Assembly: GCA_003281185.1 (NCBI GenBank)
Contig: QCCS01000002.1
Span: 62,001-126,000, forward strand
Length of the DNA stretch: 64,000 nucleotides
Reading direction: 5' to 3'
Origin: Prochlorococcus sp. AG-347-M15
Lineage (GTDB): Bacteria; Cyanobacteriota; Cyanobacteriia; PCC-6307; Cyanobiaceae
The notes under the pieces are model-generated. The model did no database searches. It was not told the DNA's origin and was given only the letters and a program-made list of their open reading frames with translations. The stretch's first letter is position 1; the number at the start of each line of letters is the position of its first letter. Position numbers and translations under genes: made by a program. Positions 43,424-53,107 of this stretch are shown here, one piece after another.

Positions 43424-44796
43424 TAATCTTTTTGAATTAACTCAATATTTTCCCTTTCGACTTCTTTACTTAATGATCTTTGTTGTTTTCCTCTCCAAAG
43501 TAAAATGAGTGGTGTGCCTTCAAAGCCTAAATTTAATCTAATTTGTTTTTCAATATATCTTCTATAAGTTATTCCGAATAATTTAGGGTCATTTACAAAA
43601 AGAGTAAAAGTAGGCGGTTTATTCTTTACTTGAGTACCGTAATAAAGCCTCCCTTGCTTGCCACTTCTCTTCGTTGGAGGACTTTTCCAACTCATTGATT
43701 CTTTAAGTACTTCATTAACTACAGATGTTGTGACTCTTCTTCTATGTTGATTTACAGCATTCAGAGCATGCTCAAAAATATTATCAACTCTTTGACCAGT
43801 CAGGGCAGATATAAAAATCATTTTTGACCAGTGTAAAAAATAAAGTTTAGATCTAAGTTCTTTTTCTACTTGATAAATTGTTGAACTATTTTTTTCTACA
43901 AGATCCCATTTATTAACAACAATAATACAAGCTCTGCCTTGTTCTTCTATTCGTCCAGCCAGCTTCTGGTCTTGATCAGTTACTCCATCTAAAGCATCTA
44001 TAACCAAAACACAAACATCACTTCTATCTATAGATTTAAAAGCCCTATTAATACCAAAGAATTCAGTGCCATATTTAACATTTTTCTTTCTTCTAATCCC
44101 CGCAGTATCAATAATTTTCCAATGATTATCACCTTTTTTAATAAGCGTATCTATTGAATCAGTTGTGGTACCACTAATATCACTAACTATTGCTCTTTTT
44201 TCTCCACAGATTGAATTTAACAAACTGGATTTACCAACATTTGGCCTACCAATAATTGACATCATTATCTTTTCTTCTTCATCCTGAATATTATTCTCAG
44301 GAAGTTCACCAATAACGAGATCTAAAAGATCACCAGTACCTGAACCATGAATAGCCGAAACAGGGTTAGGTTCGCCCAATCCTAATTTCCAAAATTCTGA
44401 AGCTAGTGATATTCCTAGAGTAGTAGATTCGCATTTATTAACCGCAACAATTGTTCTACAGCTTGAGTTTCTTAACCATTTTGCTATTGATAAATCACCA
44501 TCAGTAACGCCTTGATTCCCATCAACCACAAGTAACGCAAGTGAAGCTTCTTCTAGAGCCAAAAAAACTTGTGTCCTTATCTCTGGGAGAAATTCACTAT
44601 CATCATCAAAAACTAAACCTCCAGTATCAACTATTTGAAATTCCTTGCCTCCCCATGAAGCATTTTGATAAGTTCTATCTCTTGTAACACCAGGCTTATC
44701 AAATACTATTGCATCATTACTTTGGCAAAGACGATTAACTAAGGTAGATTTCCCAACGTTCGGTCTTCCAATAATTGCTATTGTAGGAAGAATCAA
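43423..44796 (-). CDS. der: GTPase Der (EngA)
   Basis: two G domains: [16 protein letters not shown] and [16 protein letters not shown]. Confidence 0.97.
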   Translation of the reverse strand: MILPTIAIIGRPNVGKSTLVNRLCQSNDAIVFDKPGVTRDRTYQNASWGGKEFQIVDTGGLVFDDDSEFLPEIRTQVFLALEEASLALLVVDGNQGVTDGDLSIAKWLRNSSCRTIVAVNKCESTTLGISLASEFWKLGLGEPNPVSAIHGSGTGDLLDLVIGELPENNIQDEEEKIMMSIIGRPNVGKSSLLNSICGEKRAIVSDISGTTTDSIDTLIKKGDNHWKIIDTAGIRRKKNVKYGTEFFGINRAFKSIDRSDVCVLVIDALDGVTDQDQKLAGRIEEQGRACIIVVNKWDLVEKNSSTIYQVEKELRSKLYFLHWSKMIFISALTGQRVDNIFEHALNAVNQHRRRVTTSVVNEVLKESMSWKSPPTKRSGKQGRLYYGTQVKNKPPTFTLFVNDPKLFGITYRRYIEKQIRLNLGFEGTPLILLWRGKQQRSLSKEVERENIELIQKD

Positions 44797-44866
44797 TTCT
44801 TCTCTCCAAAGTAGTATCCATTACAACTATACCTTTAATAGAATCATTTACCTTATTAAAAAAAAT

Positions 44867-45352
44867 TTATTTAATTTCTGGATCACCTAAATGTCCTATT
44901 GCTGGATTATGAGGAGGTGAACTAGGAATTGGCACTAATCCATTATCTTTTGAAAAACAATCATTTTCAATCGCCCAATAAATCAACCAATTTACTGCAG
45001 TCGCTCTCCTAGTTCTTCTTGGATAGAGTTCATTAATCTTATAGCCTTTAAAATTAAGAAAATTTTTCAATCCCTGTTTATAGTCTTTTGGAATTGATCG
45101 AGTCAAATGCACTGAAGCTGGTCGTTCTGAAATGATTTGAGGAGCTTTTTCAAATTTTTCTGACCAATAAGAAGGTGTTAATGCGCTAAAGTTCCAATCA
45201 TTTATAGATAGTTTCTTGGAATAAAAAAGTCTTTCCCAAACTAATTCACAAACAAATACATCACTAACCTTATCTTCGAGAATAAGAAATAATAGTTTTT
45301 TACATATTGGCCATGTGAATTGATTCTCAATGAATTTTTCTTTTTTATGCAT
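44867..45352 (-). CDS. DUF1823 family protein
   Basis: VCELVWERLFY...ERPASVHLTRSIPKDYKQGLK...PSSPPHNPAIGHLGDPEI. Confidence 0.75.
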   Translation of the reverse strand: MHKKEKFIENQFTWPICKKLLFLILEDKVSDVFVCELVWERLFYSKKLSINDWNFSALTPSYWSEKFEKAPQIISERPASVHLTRSIPKDYKQGLKNFLNFKGYKINELYPRRTRRATAVNWLIYWAIENDCFSKDNGLVPIPSSPPHNPAIGHLGDPEIK

Positions 45353-46107
45353 TAATCGAATCTTATCAAAATCAAAGAAAAATAAGGCATAACGTCTTTA
45401 TCATATTGAGATGCATATTGAATGATTTGATTAGGCGTACCAACACTCAAAGCAATTAATGATTTTTTGATAATATCCTCTTTTTTTAAAGTTTCCCTAA
45501 CTAACTTCCATCGTTTTCCAATTTTCATAATAGCCAAAACCGTTTTATTTTCTCTACTTTCCTTTATTAGGGATGTTAATTCTGAATTGGAAGAGGGGCA
45601 CTCTTTGATTATTAAAGTCTCACCTTTTTTAACTAAATCAAAATTATTCAAAGCTGCTGTTGCAGATAGAGAAGAAATACCCGGTATGGTTTTGGTAATT
45701 ATTTCTGGATAATTATGCTTTATTATCCTCAAAATATTAGAAGAACTTGCAAATATTGAGGTATCTCCTAGGCAAAGTAAAACAACTGATTCACCTTTTT
45801 TTATAAATTTCACAATTTTTTCTGCTGCGTTAGACCATATTTCATCAGGATCAAAATCCTTCCTAGCCATTGGGAAAATAATAGGTATATTTTTTTTAAA
45901 TTTAGTATATTTCTTAACTATTTCGGCAGCGAAACTCTTTTTATTATCATCTGATATTGGAAAAACTATAACTTTAGCTCTTTTGATTGCATCAATAGCA
46001 GCAATTGTTAAAAGCGATGGATCTCCTGGACCAACACCAACGATGGTCAATGATGTTGAATCACTTTTAAAACCTGAAAATACTTTTAAAAATTTTTTTA
46101 TTAACAT
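45352..46107 (-). CDS. cobI: precorrin-2 C20-methyltransferase
   Basis: LTIVGVGPGDPSLLTIAAIDAIKRAKVIVFP, VVLLCLGDTSIFASSSNI. Confidence 0.9.
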   Translation of the reverse strand: MLIKKFLKVFSGFKSDSTSLTIVGVGPGDPSLLTIAAIDAIKRAKVIVFPISDDNKKSFAAEIVKKYTKFKKNIPIIFPMARKDFDPDEIWSNAAEKIVKFIKKGESVVLLCLGDTSIFASSSNILRIIKHNYPEIITKTIPGISSLSATAALNNFDLVKKGETLIIKECPSSNSELTSLIKESRENKTVLAIMKIGKRWKLVRETLKKEDIIKKSLIALSVGTPNQIIQYASQYDKDVMPYFSLILIRFD

Positions 46108-46124
46108 TCTGAATTTAACTATTT

Positions 46125-46733
46125 CTAGCTATGGACCCTAGGCATCATACATGTCTTAGCAAGGATTTTTGACTCAATCTTAGACAATTCCTCTAGCCTT
46201 TTGAAAGTTTCATTTTTAGAGAATTTAGTTTGCGCTAGTCTCCAATAAACACCAAAATGTCTTGCCTCACTCTCAAGCAGAGACTCATAAAGATCTTTAA
46301 AAGATTTATCTTCAAAATTCAAAGCAAGCAAACTCAATCTTTCATGACTTCTTGCTTCAATCAGTCCTGCGATTAAGAAACTATCAAGCATTCTATTGGG
46401 CTCCTCCTTTCTTATATTCTTCGATAATTCAGCTCCATATGGAGGCGGTTTTAAGGATTCAAGAGAATATCCAAGATCCTTCAAAAAATAAAGTATTTTT
46501 TCAAAATGATCTAATTCCTCTCTCGCTATTGGACTTAGCACTTCTGCCAGATTAGATTCTGATGGATATCTAAACATCAATTGAATAGCTACTCCTGCTG
46601 CTTTTCTTTCACAATGAGCATGGTCAATCAGAATATCTATTGGATTAGATAATGCGAGATTAATCCATTCATCAGATGTTAATGAGAATAAATATTTAAT
46701 ATGGGTTGAAGGCCTTTTAAAATCCACTAGCAT
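46125..46733 (-). CDS. miaE: tRNA-(ms2io6A)-hydroxylase MiaE-like
   Basis: LIDHAHCERKAAGVAIQLMFRYP, ELDHFEKILYFL, LLESEARHFGVYWRLAQ diiron motifs. Confidence 0.9.
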   Translation of the reverse strand: MLVDFKRPSTHIKYLFSLTSDEWINLALSNPIDILIDHAHCERKAAGVAIQLMFRYPSESNLAEVLSPIAREELDHFEKILYFLKDLGYSLESLKPPPYGAELSKNIRKEEPNRMLDSFLIAGLIEARSHERLSLLALNFEDKSFKDLYESLLESEARHFGVYWRLAQTKFSKNETFKRLEELSKIESKILAKTCMMPRVHS

Positions 46734-47174
46734 TTAATCTTTACTGCTCAAATGTTCAATTATTCCATCAAGAGCAAGAGAATAACTTGATATGCCGAAG
46801 CCACTTATTATTCCTATGGCTTTATCAGTAAGATAAGAATCTTTTCGAAATTCTTCCCTACTAAAAATATTTGAAATATGTAACTCAACAAATGGAATTT
46901 TTGATCCAATTAAAGCATCTCTGATGGAAATAGAGGTATGAGTAAAAGCGCCAGCATTTATAAGGATGCCTTGGATACTTTTTACAGAATTCTGAATTTT
47001 ATCTACTATTTCGCCTTCATGATTACTTTGAAAACATTCAAGATGAATACTCTTTTCTTGAGCAACTTTAGTTAATTCTTTTTCTATATCACTTAATGTT
47101 TTATTGCCATAAATTTCTGGTTCTCTAGTTCCCAAAAGATTTAGATTTGGTCCATTTATTAATAAGATATTCAT
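46734..47174 (-). CDS. aroQ: 3-dehydroquinate dehydratase type II (start corrected to [15 protein letters not shown])
   Basis: [53 protein letters not shown]. Confidence 0.95.
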   Translation of the reverse strand: MNILLINGPNLNLLGTREPEIYGNKTLSDIEKELTKVAQEKSIHLECFQSNHEGEIVDKIQNSVKSIQGILINAGAFTHTSISIRDALIGSKIPFVELHISNIFSREEFRKDSYLTDKAIGIISGFGISSYSLALDGIIEHLSSKD

Positions 47175-47276
47175 CAGCAATAAAGTCTTTTCTTTATAAA
47201 TGCTATCTAGAAAGAAACAAAAAAACCAAAACATTTTCACACAAAGTGTCCGTTAACTGATAAGTTCAAATAGTGG

Positions 47277-47358
47277 GGGTCGGTGCCCGAGTGGTTAAAG
47301 GGGGCGGACTGTAAATCCGCTGGCTCTGCCTACGTTGGTTCAAATCCAACCCGGCCCA
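47277..47358 (+). tRNA. tRNA-Tyr(GTA)
   Basis: GGGTCGG...CCGGCCC acceptor pairing, long variable arm, anticodon loop ACTGTAAAT, T-arm GTTGGTTCAAATCCAAC. Confidence 0.95.
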
Positions 47359-47367
47359 CTTTGAATT

Positions 47368-47439
<72 letters not shown>

Positions 47440-47574
47440 TAGCCCAAAGCTTAACTACCGCATGGGTTTTAAAGAATTTTGAGAGAAGAAAACATACACT
47501 CCATTTCAAGTACTTATAAGTGAATATATGGACATAATAGCCAAATCGCACTAATATTCTCACTAATAGCACTT

Positions 47575-47667
47575 ATGAAATGGCTTGTAGTAGTAATGGT
47601 TCTTGGGATACAGACTCTGGAGATGACCCATATTGGGGTTAAACCCCTTATTTGGGGAAGTAGTTAA
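47575..47667 (+). CDS. 30-aa hypothetical (MKWLVVVMVLGIQTLEMTHIGVKPLIWGSS)
   Basis: hand-read short ORF with hydrophobic N-terminus; not in supplied track. Confidence 0.35.
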   Translation: MKWLVVVMVLGIQTLEMTHIGVKPLIWGSS

Positions 47668-47897
47668 TCAATCAAGAACCTTGATATATATTTTTTTATG
47701 ATTTTGCATGACCAAAAAATTACGAAACCTTATGATTCAAAAGTACTTCTTTGATCATTTGAATATATCCAATAAAATCAATTTATTAGTAAATTGGCGG
47801 AACGTATTTAAGAGAGCATATTGCACTATATTAAATACTGATATTTAGCTTGTACATGGATTAAGCACTTTCCCTAAGGCAAAGTTACTTCAATGAT

Positions 47898-47949
47898 ATC
47901 TCCAAGATTCAAGGCGTTAAATCTTGGAGATTCGTTATCTTAAACGAAT
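47898..47949. repeat. two adjacent inverted repeats
   Basis: ATCTCCAAGATT(10 nt)AATCTTGGAGAT perfect 12-bp arms, then ATTCGTT(6 nt)AACGAAT sharing its edge. Confidence 0.75.
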
Positions 47950-47999
47950 TAAGTTAACAAGTGTTTAAGAAATGATACGATTTTCTATATTTTTGAAAA

Positions 48000-49841
48000 T
48001 TAATCTGAAAGTTTGTACCATTCAGACTCAAGATTGGAGCCGGATTCTTTATCACAGCTTCCACCTAATGAATCAACAATAGTACAAGTGTTGTGAACTG
48101 CAACGCTTATAGTATTTCCTTTCATCATTAAACCATCAACGAATATTTGATTAGAAGCTAAAGGTACAGAACTTTGCCTACTTAAGTTTTTTAATAACTT
48201 AGACGCTGGTATTTGTTCTGGAAATATTGCCTTAACATTTTCCTCCTTTAGCATATTCAAAGTTGAACTAATGTTTTCAGGTCTTAAGCTTGATGAATCG
48301 CCAAGGAAGTCTAGTAAACTAACTGTCTCAAATCCGAATGCAGCACCATAATAATCCATAGCTTTGTGTTTTGAGACAAGTACCCTGTCTTGCTCAGGTA
48401 TTGTTGTTACCTGGTCAAGAATCCATTCATTTAGGCCACTGAGTAAAGATTCAGTTGAATCAATTCTTTCATTGATGGATTTTCTATCTTTTCTGTTAAA
48501 AATAGAGATATCCTTTTTTAAGTTTTTTGAGATTACTTTACTCATTTTTATAATGTTGGCTGGATCATGCCATACATGAGGGTCTAAACTTCCATGTCCA
48601 TGATGATGATGGTGGTGATGCCCATCTCCCTCATCTGGAACTTGCGCGATAGGCTCTACATCATTGTTGGATACGTCTTTGAAGAAGTGTTCATCTGCCT
48701 CAAATTCAAAAGGCATATGTTCTGTAAAGAATGTATATTTACCACTTTTTTTAATTTCTACATTAAATACTGTACTTTCTTTACCTTGATCAAAATTAAG
48801 TGATATTGCTTTTGAACTTGCTAATAAAACATCATTATCAGCCTTGTAGATAGAGTCATCGGATTCTAAAAGTTCCTTTGCAAGTTCTTCAGATTCTTCA
48901 ATATCTCCAGATTTGAGGATAACCATTTTCATAGCAGGATCTGCATATTCACCATCGACTTTTGCAAATGACCATTTATATGATCCTTCTTTAAGATCAA
49001 AAGTTCCTGCCCATTCAAAGCCTTCTGCGCCATGTTCACTGTGGCCTCCCATATCAGGTTCTTGAGCGACTGGTTCGATATCATTTTTAGCTAGATCTTT
49101 GAAGAAGTGTTCATCTGCTTCAAATTCAAAAGGCATATGTTCTGTAAAGAAAGCATACTTACCATCTTTTTTGATTTCTACATTAAATTCCGTGATATCT
49201 TTCTTTTGATCAAAATTTAAAACGAAGGCTTTGTCACTTGCAGAAAGAATACCATTATTGCTTTTTTCAATACTTTGATCAGATCCCAATAGCTCTTCTG
49301 CTAATTCTTCAGATAATTCAATGTCATCTGATTCAAGAATGACCATTTTCATGGCGGGGTCTGCATATTCACCATCGACTTTTGCAAATGACCATTTATA
49401 ATTTCCCGCTGTAAGTTCGAATAGGCCAGCCCATTCAAAAGCCCCTCCCTCTTCGCTAGAAGGATTCTCAACTTCGATGGCACTAACACCAACCACAACA
49501 GTATTTGACTTGTCTTCCCAGTTTTTCATAGTAGGAGTCATTTCTTTACCTAAAGTGAAAACTTTGTCTGCGCTATTTAATAATTGAGCTTGCCTTGGAT
49601 TGATCTTTAAGTCATGAACATCCTGTTTTCTATCTACTAAGCATGTAACTTTGTCAGAGGGTAGTGCAATTGATTTAACTAAATCACAAACTAGTGGTTC
49701 TACTGCAACATATGATTTGCCTTTAGCCAATACATCATGCCCAAAACCAGATAATATTAAGGATCCTGCGATTAAGGAGTTTTTGATAATTGACTTTGAT
49801 GGAGCTTTTTTATTAAATAAAACTTTTTGGAAAATTGACAT
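48000..49841 (-). CDS. znuA: zinc ABC transporter substrate-binding protein (ZnuA) with His-rich loop and duplicated insert domain
   Basis: VAVEPLVCDLVKSIALPSDKVTCLVDRKQDVHDLKINPRQAQLLNSADKVF; GHHHHHHHGHGSLDPHVWHDPANI; C-terminal FPEQIPASKLLKNLS. Confidence 0.92.
   Translation of the reverse strand: MSIFQKVLFNKKAPSKSIIKNSLIAGSLILSGFGHDVLAKGKSYVAVEPLVCDLVKSIALPSDKVTCLVDRKQDVHDLKINPRQAQLLNSADKVFTLGKEMTPTMKNWEDKSNTVVVGVSAIEVENPSSEEGGAFEWAGLFELTAGNYKWSFAKVDGEYADPAMKMVILESDDIELSEELAEELLGSDQSIEKSNNGILSASDKAFVLNFDQKKDITEFNVEIKKDGKYAFFTEHMPFEFEADEHFFKDLAKNDIEPVAQEPDMGGHSEHGAEGFEWAGTFDLKEGSYKWSFAKVDGEYADPAMKMVILKSGDIEESEELAKELLESDDSIYKADNDVLLASSKAISLNFDQGKESTVFNVEIKKSGKYTFFTEHMPFEFEADEHFFKDVSNNDVEPIAQVPDEGDGHHHHHHHGHGSLDPHVWHDPANIIKMSKVISKNLKKDISIFNRKDRKSINERIDSTESLLSGLNEWILDQVTTIPEQDRVLVSKHKAMDYYGAAFGFETVSLLDFLGDSSSLRPENISSTLNMLKEENVKAIFPEQIPASKLLKNLSRQSSVPLASNQIFVDGLMMKGNTISVAVHNTCTIVDSLGGSCDKESGSNLESEWYKLSD
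48636..49439 (-). repeat. tandem duplication inside ZnuA: repeat 1 = 49056-49439, repeat 2 = 48636-49019, period 420 bp (140 aa)
   Basis: FEWAG[LT]F[ED]L..G.YKWSFAKVDGEYADPAMKMVIL...FFTEHMPFEFEADEHFFKD aligned without gaps; 96/128 identical residues by hand count. Confidence 0.95.
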
Positions 49842-49861
49842 AAAAAACTTGTTGACATTTC

Positions 49862-49878
49862 AAAATGATAATCATTTT
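49862..49878. promoter_or_regulatory. predicted Zur box, znuA / znuC-remnant divergent promoter
   Basis: perfect palindrome AAAATGATAATCATTTT 20 bp upstream of the znuA ATG. Confidence 0.8.
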
Positions 49879-49925
49879 CATTATGTCTGACAACCAAAAT
49901 TATCAAATGTTATGAAAATAATACG

Positions 49926-50225
49926 CAACTTGTATTATTAGCCAAAACATTATTGTCTCCTGCAAAAATTTTCCTTCTTGATGAACCTTGTGCAGCTTTA
50001 GATCCACCTGCAAAGGAGGATTTTCTGAAAATTGTTCATCAACTTGCTGATGCTGGTCTTTCTTTAATGGTAAGCAGTCATCATTGGGGTGAGTCTCTAA
50101 ATAATTATGATCAAGTAATAGTCCTTGATAAAAGTGTTTTAGCAGCTGGTAGTCCTGATCAAATAAAAGGTAAATTAGAGGCAATAAAGATTAGCTCCGT
50201 AAACGAAAATAATTTTTGTGATTAG
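49926..50225 (+). pseudogene. 3' remnant of a ZnuC-type ABC ATPase
   Basis: in-frame QLVLLAKTLLSPAKIFLLDEPCAALDPPAKEDFLKIVHQLADAGLSLMVSSHHWGESLNNYDQVIVLDKSVLAAGSPDQIKGKL; Walker A and signature motif absent. Confidence 0.85.
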
Positions 50226-50238
50226 AAAATGTTCTTTT

Positions 50239-50634
50239 TTAATTCTGAGCTTGATAACAGTTTTGGCAAAGGCCGAAATATTCGAGTTGATGAAATAAAA
50301 GTTGAAACTTCCTTGTATTTTCTTTAGGTGTATGAATATCTTTTATCGGGCATCCTTCCATTTTTGATGTCTCACCACATTGAACACAGGTCAAATGATG
50401 AAAATCTCTATCTACGGGAGTGTAAAGAACCTCTCCTGTTGGGAGATGTCTAGAACGAATTAATCCTTGCTTTATCAAAATTTGTAGATTTCTATAAACA
50501 GTTGACAATCCCATGAGTTTTCCGCTTTCAATCAATTGTCTATGCAACTCTTGACCGCTCAGTTCATCTTCATATTTATTAAGTTCCTCGAGAAGTTGCT
50601 CTTGCCTTTTGGTAATGTCAGACTTAGTTACCAT
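50239..50634 (-). CDS. zur: Fur-family regulator, predicted Zur (ORF could extend to 50691)
   Basis: STVYRNLQILIKQGLIRSRHLPTGEVLYTP, HHLTCVQCGETSKMEGCPI, LCQNC; neighbours znuA. Confidence 0.88.
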   Translation of the reverse strand: MVTKSDITKRQEQLLEELNKYEDELSGQELHRQLIESGKLMGLSTVYRNLQILIKQGLIRSRHLPTGEVLYTPVDRDFHHLTCVQCGETSKMEGCPIKDIHTPKENTRKFQLLFHQLEYFGLCQNCYQAQN

Positions 50635-50725
50635 TGTTTTCAAAATCTTTTTTGTCCCATATTTTTGATCATACCTAATCATTCGAATCATGTCTTTTGT
50701 AACAGCTGGTGTCTCTTAAATCTAG

Positions 50726-51448
50726 TCAAAAATGTAATCCAAATCCTTTAGTTTTCTTTTCTGATTGATATCCAGCCCTCAAGAATTGAGTATTATCGGT
50801 CCCGACATCATAAAGAGTATAATTTTTACCTGCTCCAACACCAATGACAGCTTTTTGAGGAACCTTCTGCTCCTTCTTATGATTTCCGGTTAAATCGTGT
50901 ACTTCCGAATTAAGAATCCCCTCTGTTAATTCCAAATGAAATTGTTGTGTACTTCTTGCAGTAAATAATCTGTTTACTTGAAGACGTGTAAGTCTATCAA
51001 GGAGTGTTAGTGGCGGCGTATCTAGTGTTAAATTTTCGCCAACATCTTTTGAGCTTCCGTGAATCAAACCACAATCAAGTTCAACAAATCCAAATTGAAG
51101 TGCTGCTATCCAATCAAGAAATGATTTGTCTACAGCATTCGTAAGAGACTTAACTACTTCTTCACCCTTATTTATTCTCAAAGCTTCAGCTCTTTGATCA
51201 CCACGGTAACCACTTTCCAAGAGGATTTGTTCTTCCCACCAACCATATATGCACCATGGTTGTAAATCATTACTTTTTGGATTAATTAACCTATGGAGAA
51301 GCCTATTACAGTTTTTTTCAGGACCTATCATATCCCCCAAAACAAAAAGAGTTATATTACCAGGAGTTTTTTTTAAGTCTTTTTGAATAAGTTCATAAGT
51401 ATCTAGATCCCCTTTAAGACCACTTACGAGTGCCCAGCGTTCTATCAT
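50726..51448 (-). CDS. metallophosphoesterase-like protein (degenerate motifs)
   Basis: WALVSGLKGDLDTYELIQKDLKK...LFVLGDMIGP..., GLIHGSSKD; 4-nt overlap with the upstream metallophosphoesterase. Confidence 0.75.
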   Translation of the reverse strand: MIERWALVSGLKGDLDTYELIQKDLKKTPGNITLFVLGDMIGPEKNCNRLLHRLINPKSNDLQPWCIYGWWEEQILLESGYRGDQRAEALRINKGEEVVKSLTNAVDKSFLDWIAALQFGFVELDCGLIHGSSKDVGENLTLDTPPLTLLDRLTRLQVNRLFTARSTQQFHLELTEGILNSEVHDLTGNHKKEQKVPQKAVIGVGAGKNYTLYDVGTDNTQFLRAGYQSEKKTKGFGLHF

Positions 51449-52260
51449 CTTTCACAAACATGAGATGCATCTTCAGCTTGTTCTGCAAATTCGAATCCAT
51501 TTTTTAAACGCCATGCAAAAATCGGAGGAAGACCGGCATCTATTATTGCTTTACAAGTAAGTTCAATATCATATTCCACTTCTCTAATTTTTACTTCATT
51601 AGTGACATCGTTATATACAACATAAGTAGCTTTAGTTCCTCCATGTCTGGGCTCTCCAACTGAACCTGCATTTACTATTCTTCGCATCGGCAATTGAATT
51701 TCTTTTTCTTGAGTATCTTTGGGAACAGCATTTTTGATCTTTACAGCAATTAAACCATCTGCTAATTCGCGAATATAAGGTTGGTGAGTATGACCACAAA
51801 ATAGAATCTCTGCTCTGGCATTTTCAACTCTCTCAAGAGCTGCGAATGCATCCATATCGGGTAGAAGATATTCATGTTGACTATTAGGACTACCATGAAC
51901 AAAAAGACACTTATCTTTACGTATTGAGTAGGGTAGATTAGCTAGATAATCCTTATTTTCTTTAGTTAATTTATTTGTAGTCCATTGATGAGCAAAATGA
52001 CCTCTTTTTTCAGCAAGCTGAGAAGGATAACTACAATCGCAAGCATCTAATCCATCAATAACGTCTTCGTCCCAACATCCCTGACAAGTAGGAATTTGTT
52101 TATCTCTTATTAACTCAATAACCTCATTAGGTTGAGGACCATAACCCACTAGATCTCCAAGACAGGTAATATTTGTAATTCCTTGGAGTTCAATATCTTT
52201 TAAGACAGCCTCTACTGCAGGTAGATTTGCATGTAAACATGAGATGACAGCTTGATTCAT
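51445..52260 (-). CDS. metallophosphoesterase, YfcE/MJ0936-like
   Basis: VISCLHANLPAVEAVL, CLGDLVGYGPQPNEVI, FVHGSPNS, FCGHTHQPYIRE, VNAGSVGEPRHGG. Confidence 0.9.
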   Translation of the reverse strand: MNQAVISCLHANLPAVEAVLKDIELQGITNITCLGDLVGYGPQPNEVIELIRDKQIPTCQGCWDEDVIDGLDACDCSYPSQLAEKRGHFAHQWTTNKLTKENKDYLANLPYSIRKDKCLFVHGSPNSQHEYLLPDMDAFAALERVENARAEILFCGHTHQPYIRELADGLIAVKIKNAVPKDTQEKEIQLPMRRIVNAGSVGEPRHGGTKATYVVYNDVTNEVKIREVEYDIELTCKAIIDAGLPPIFAWRLKNGFEFAEQAEDASHVCER

Positions 52261-52267
52261 TTTTAAG

Positions 52268-53050
52268 TTAACGGCGAGCAGTTTGTAATTGTGAATTTCT
52301 AAGTGAAGCTTGATGATGATCTAGTACAGCATCATTAAGAAGGCAATTATGAATCGTTACTTTTATTGACTCGAAGTTTAAATTTTTCCCTTGTATAACA
52401 ATTTCAGAACATCTTTCTGGTCTTCCATTAAGAGGGGCAACTTGGTTTAATGTTTGATATTGAGATCCTTGCTGACTGACTATCCAATTAAACAAGATGT
52501 AACGCCCATCAGGTAAGTTCATTAATGCTTTTGCTCTATATACATCCCCATAAGCACCATTAACTAATTCAAACCAAAAAGTATTCAAGCTTGCAGGATC
52601 CCAAATATGCTTTTGAAGATCAAGACTTATTGATTCAATTGCTTTAAAATCTAAAGTATCTCTAATTGATAATTCTGGATCTCTACCAAAATGAAGATAT
52701 CTATTTGGCTGGAGATTATATTTTTCAAGTTCATTAATAATTCTCAGATCAACTCCATTAATACCTTGAGATTTAGGTGTAAAAAATTGTGGAAATTCAA
52801 TAATAATTAAAATGTTTTCTTTATCTTTCTCTGATATTGAGTTTGAAATAGATAAGTCTAATAAGTTAGGAATTTGATCTTTCAAAAAAGCAAAATCAAT
52901 TTTTGAATTTATAGCTTGCTCTAAATTAATTTCGGAATATCCTCCAAGACGTAAGTAACCACAATTACCAGAATAATTCTTAAAAGTATTTAGTATCCAA
53001 TTTGTCTTACCGCATCCTGGCGAACCTGATATTAAACAGACTTGACTCAT
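52268..53050 (-). CDS. CobW-like P-loop GTPase/metallochaperone
   Basis: LISGSPGCGKTNWILNTF Walker A; C-terminal CobW-like PDGRYILFNWIVSQQGSQYQTLNQVAPLNGRPERCSEIVIQGKNLN. Confidence 0.8.
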   Translation of the reverse strand: MSQVCLISGSPGCGKTNWILNTFKNYSGNCGYLRLGGYSEINLEQAINSKIDFAFLKDQIPNLLDLSISNSISEKDKENILIIIEFPQFFTPKSQGINGVDLRIINELEKYNLQPNRYLHFGRDPELSIRDTLDFKAIESISLDLQKHIWDPASLNTFWFELVNGAYGDVYRAKALMNLPDGRYILFNWIVSQQGSQYQTLNQVAPLNGRPERCSEIVIQGKNLNFESIKVTIHNCLLNDAVLDHHQASLRNSQLQTARR

Positions 53051-53092
53051 AAAAAAAATACTACCTAATGTTTAAAATTTACATCAAAATGA

Positions 53093-53107
53093 AAATGAAA
53101 ATCATTT
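53093..53107. promoter_or_regulatory. predicted second Zur box upstream of the CobW operon
   Basis: AAATGA-AAA-TCATTT, same half-sites and spacing as 49863-49877. Confidence 0.7.

Noticed and set aside
48364-48803. ORFs 48364..48579 and 48594..48803 antisense to znuA
   Set aside because: 48594..48803 (MSMMMMVVMP) is just the antisense of the His-rich loop codons.
49903-50184. ORF on the - strand over the znuC remnant
   Set aside because: The + strand carries the recognisable Walker B/D-loop/H-loop sequence; the antisense frame has no family resemblance.
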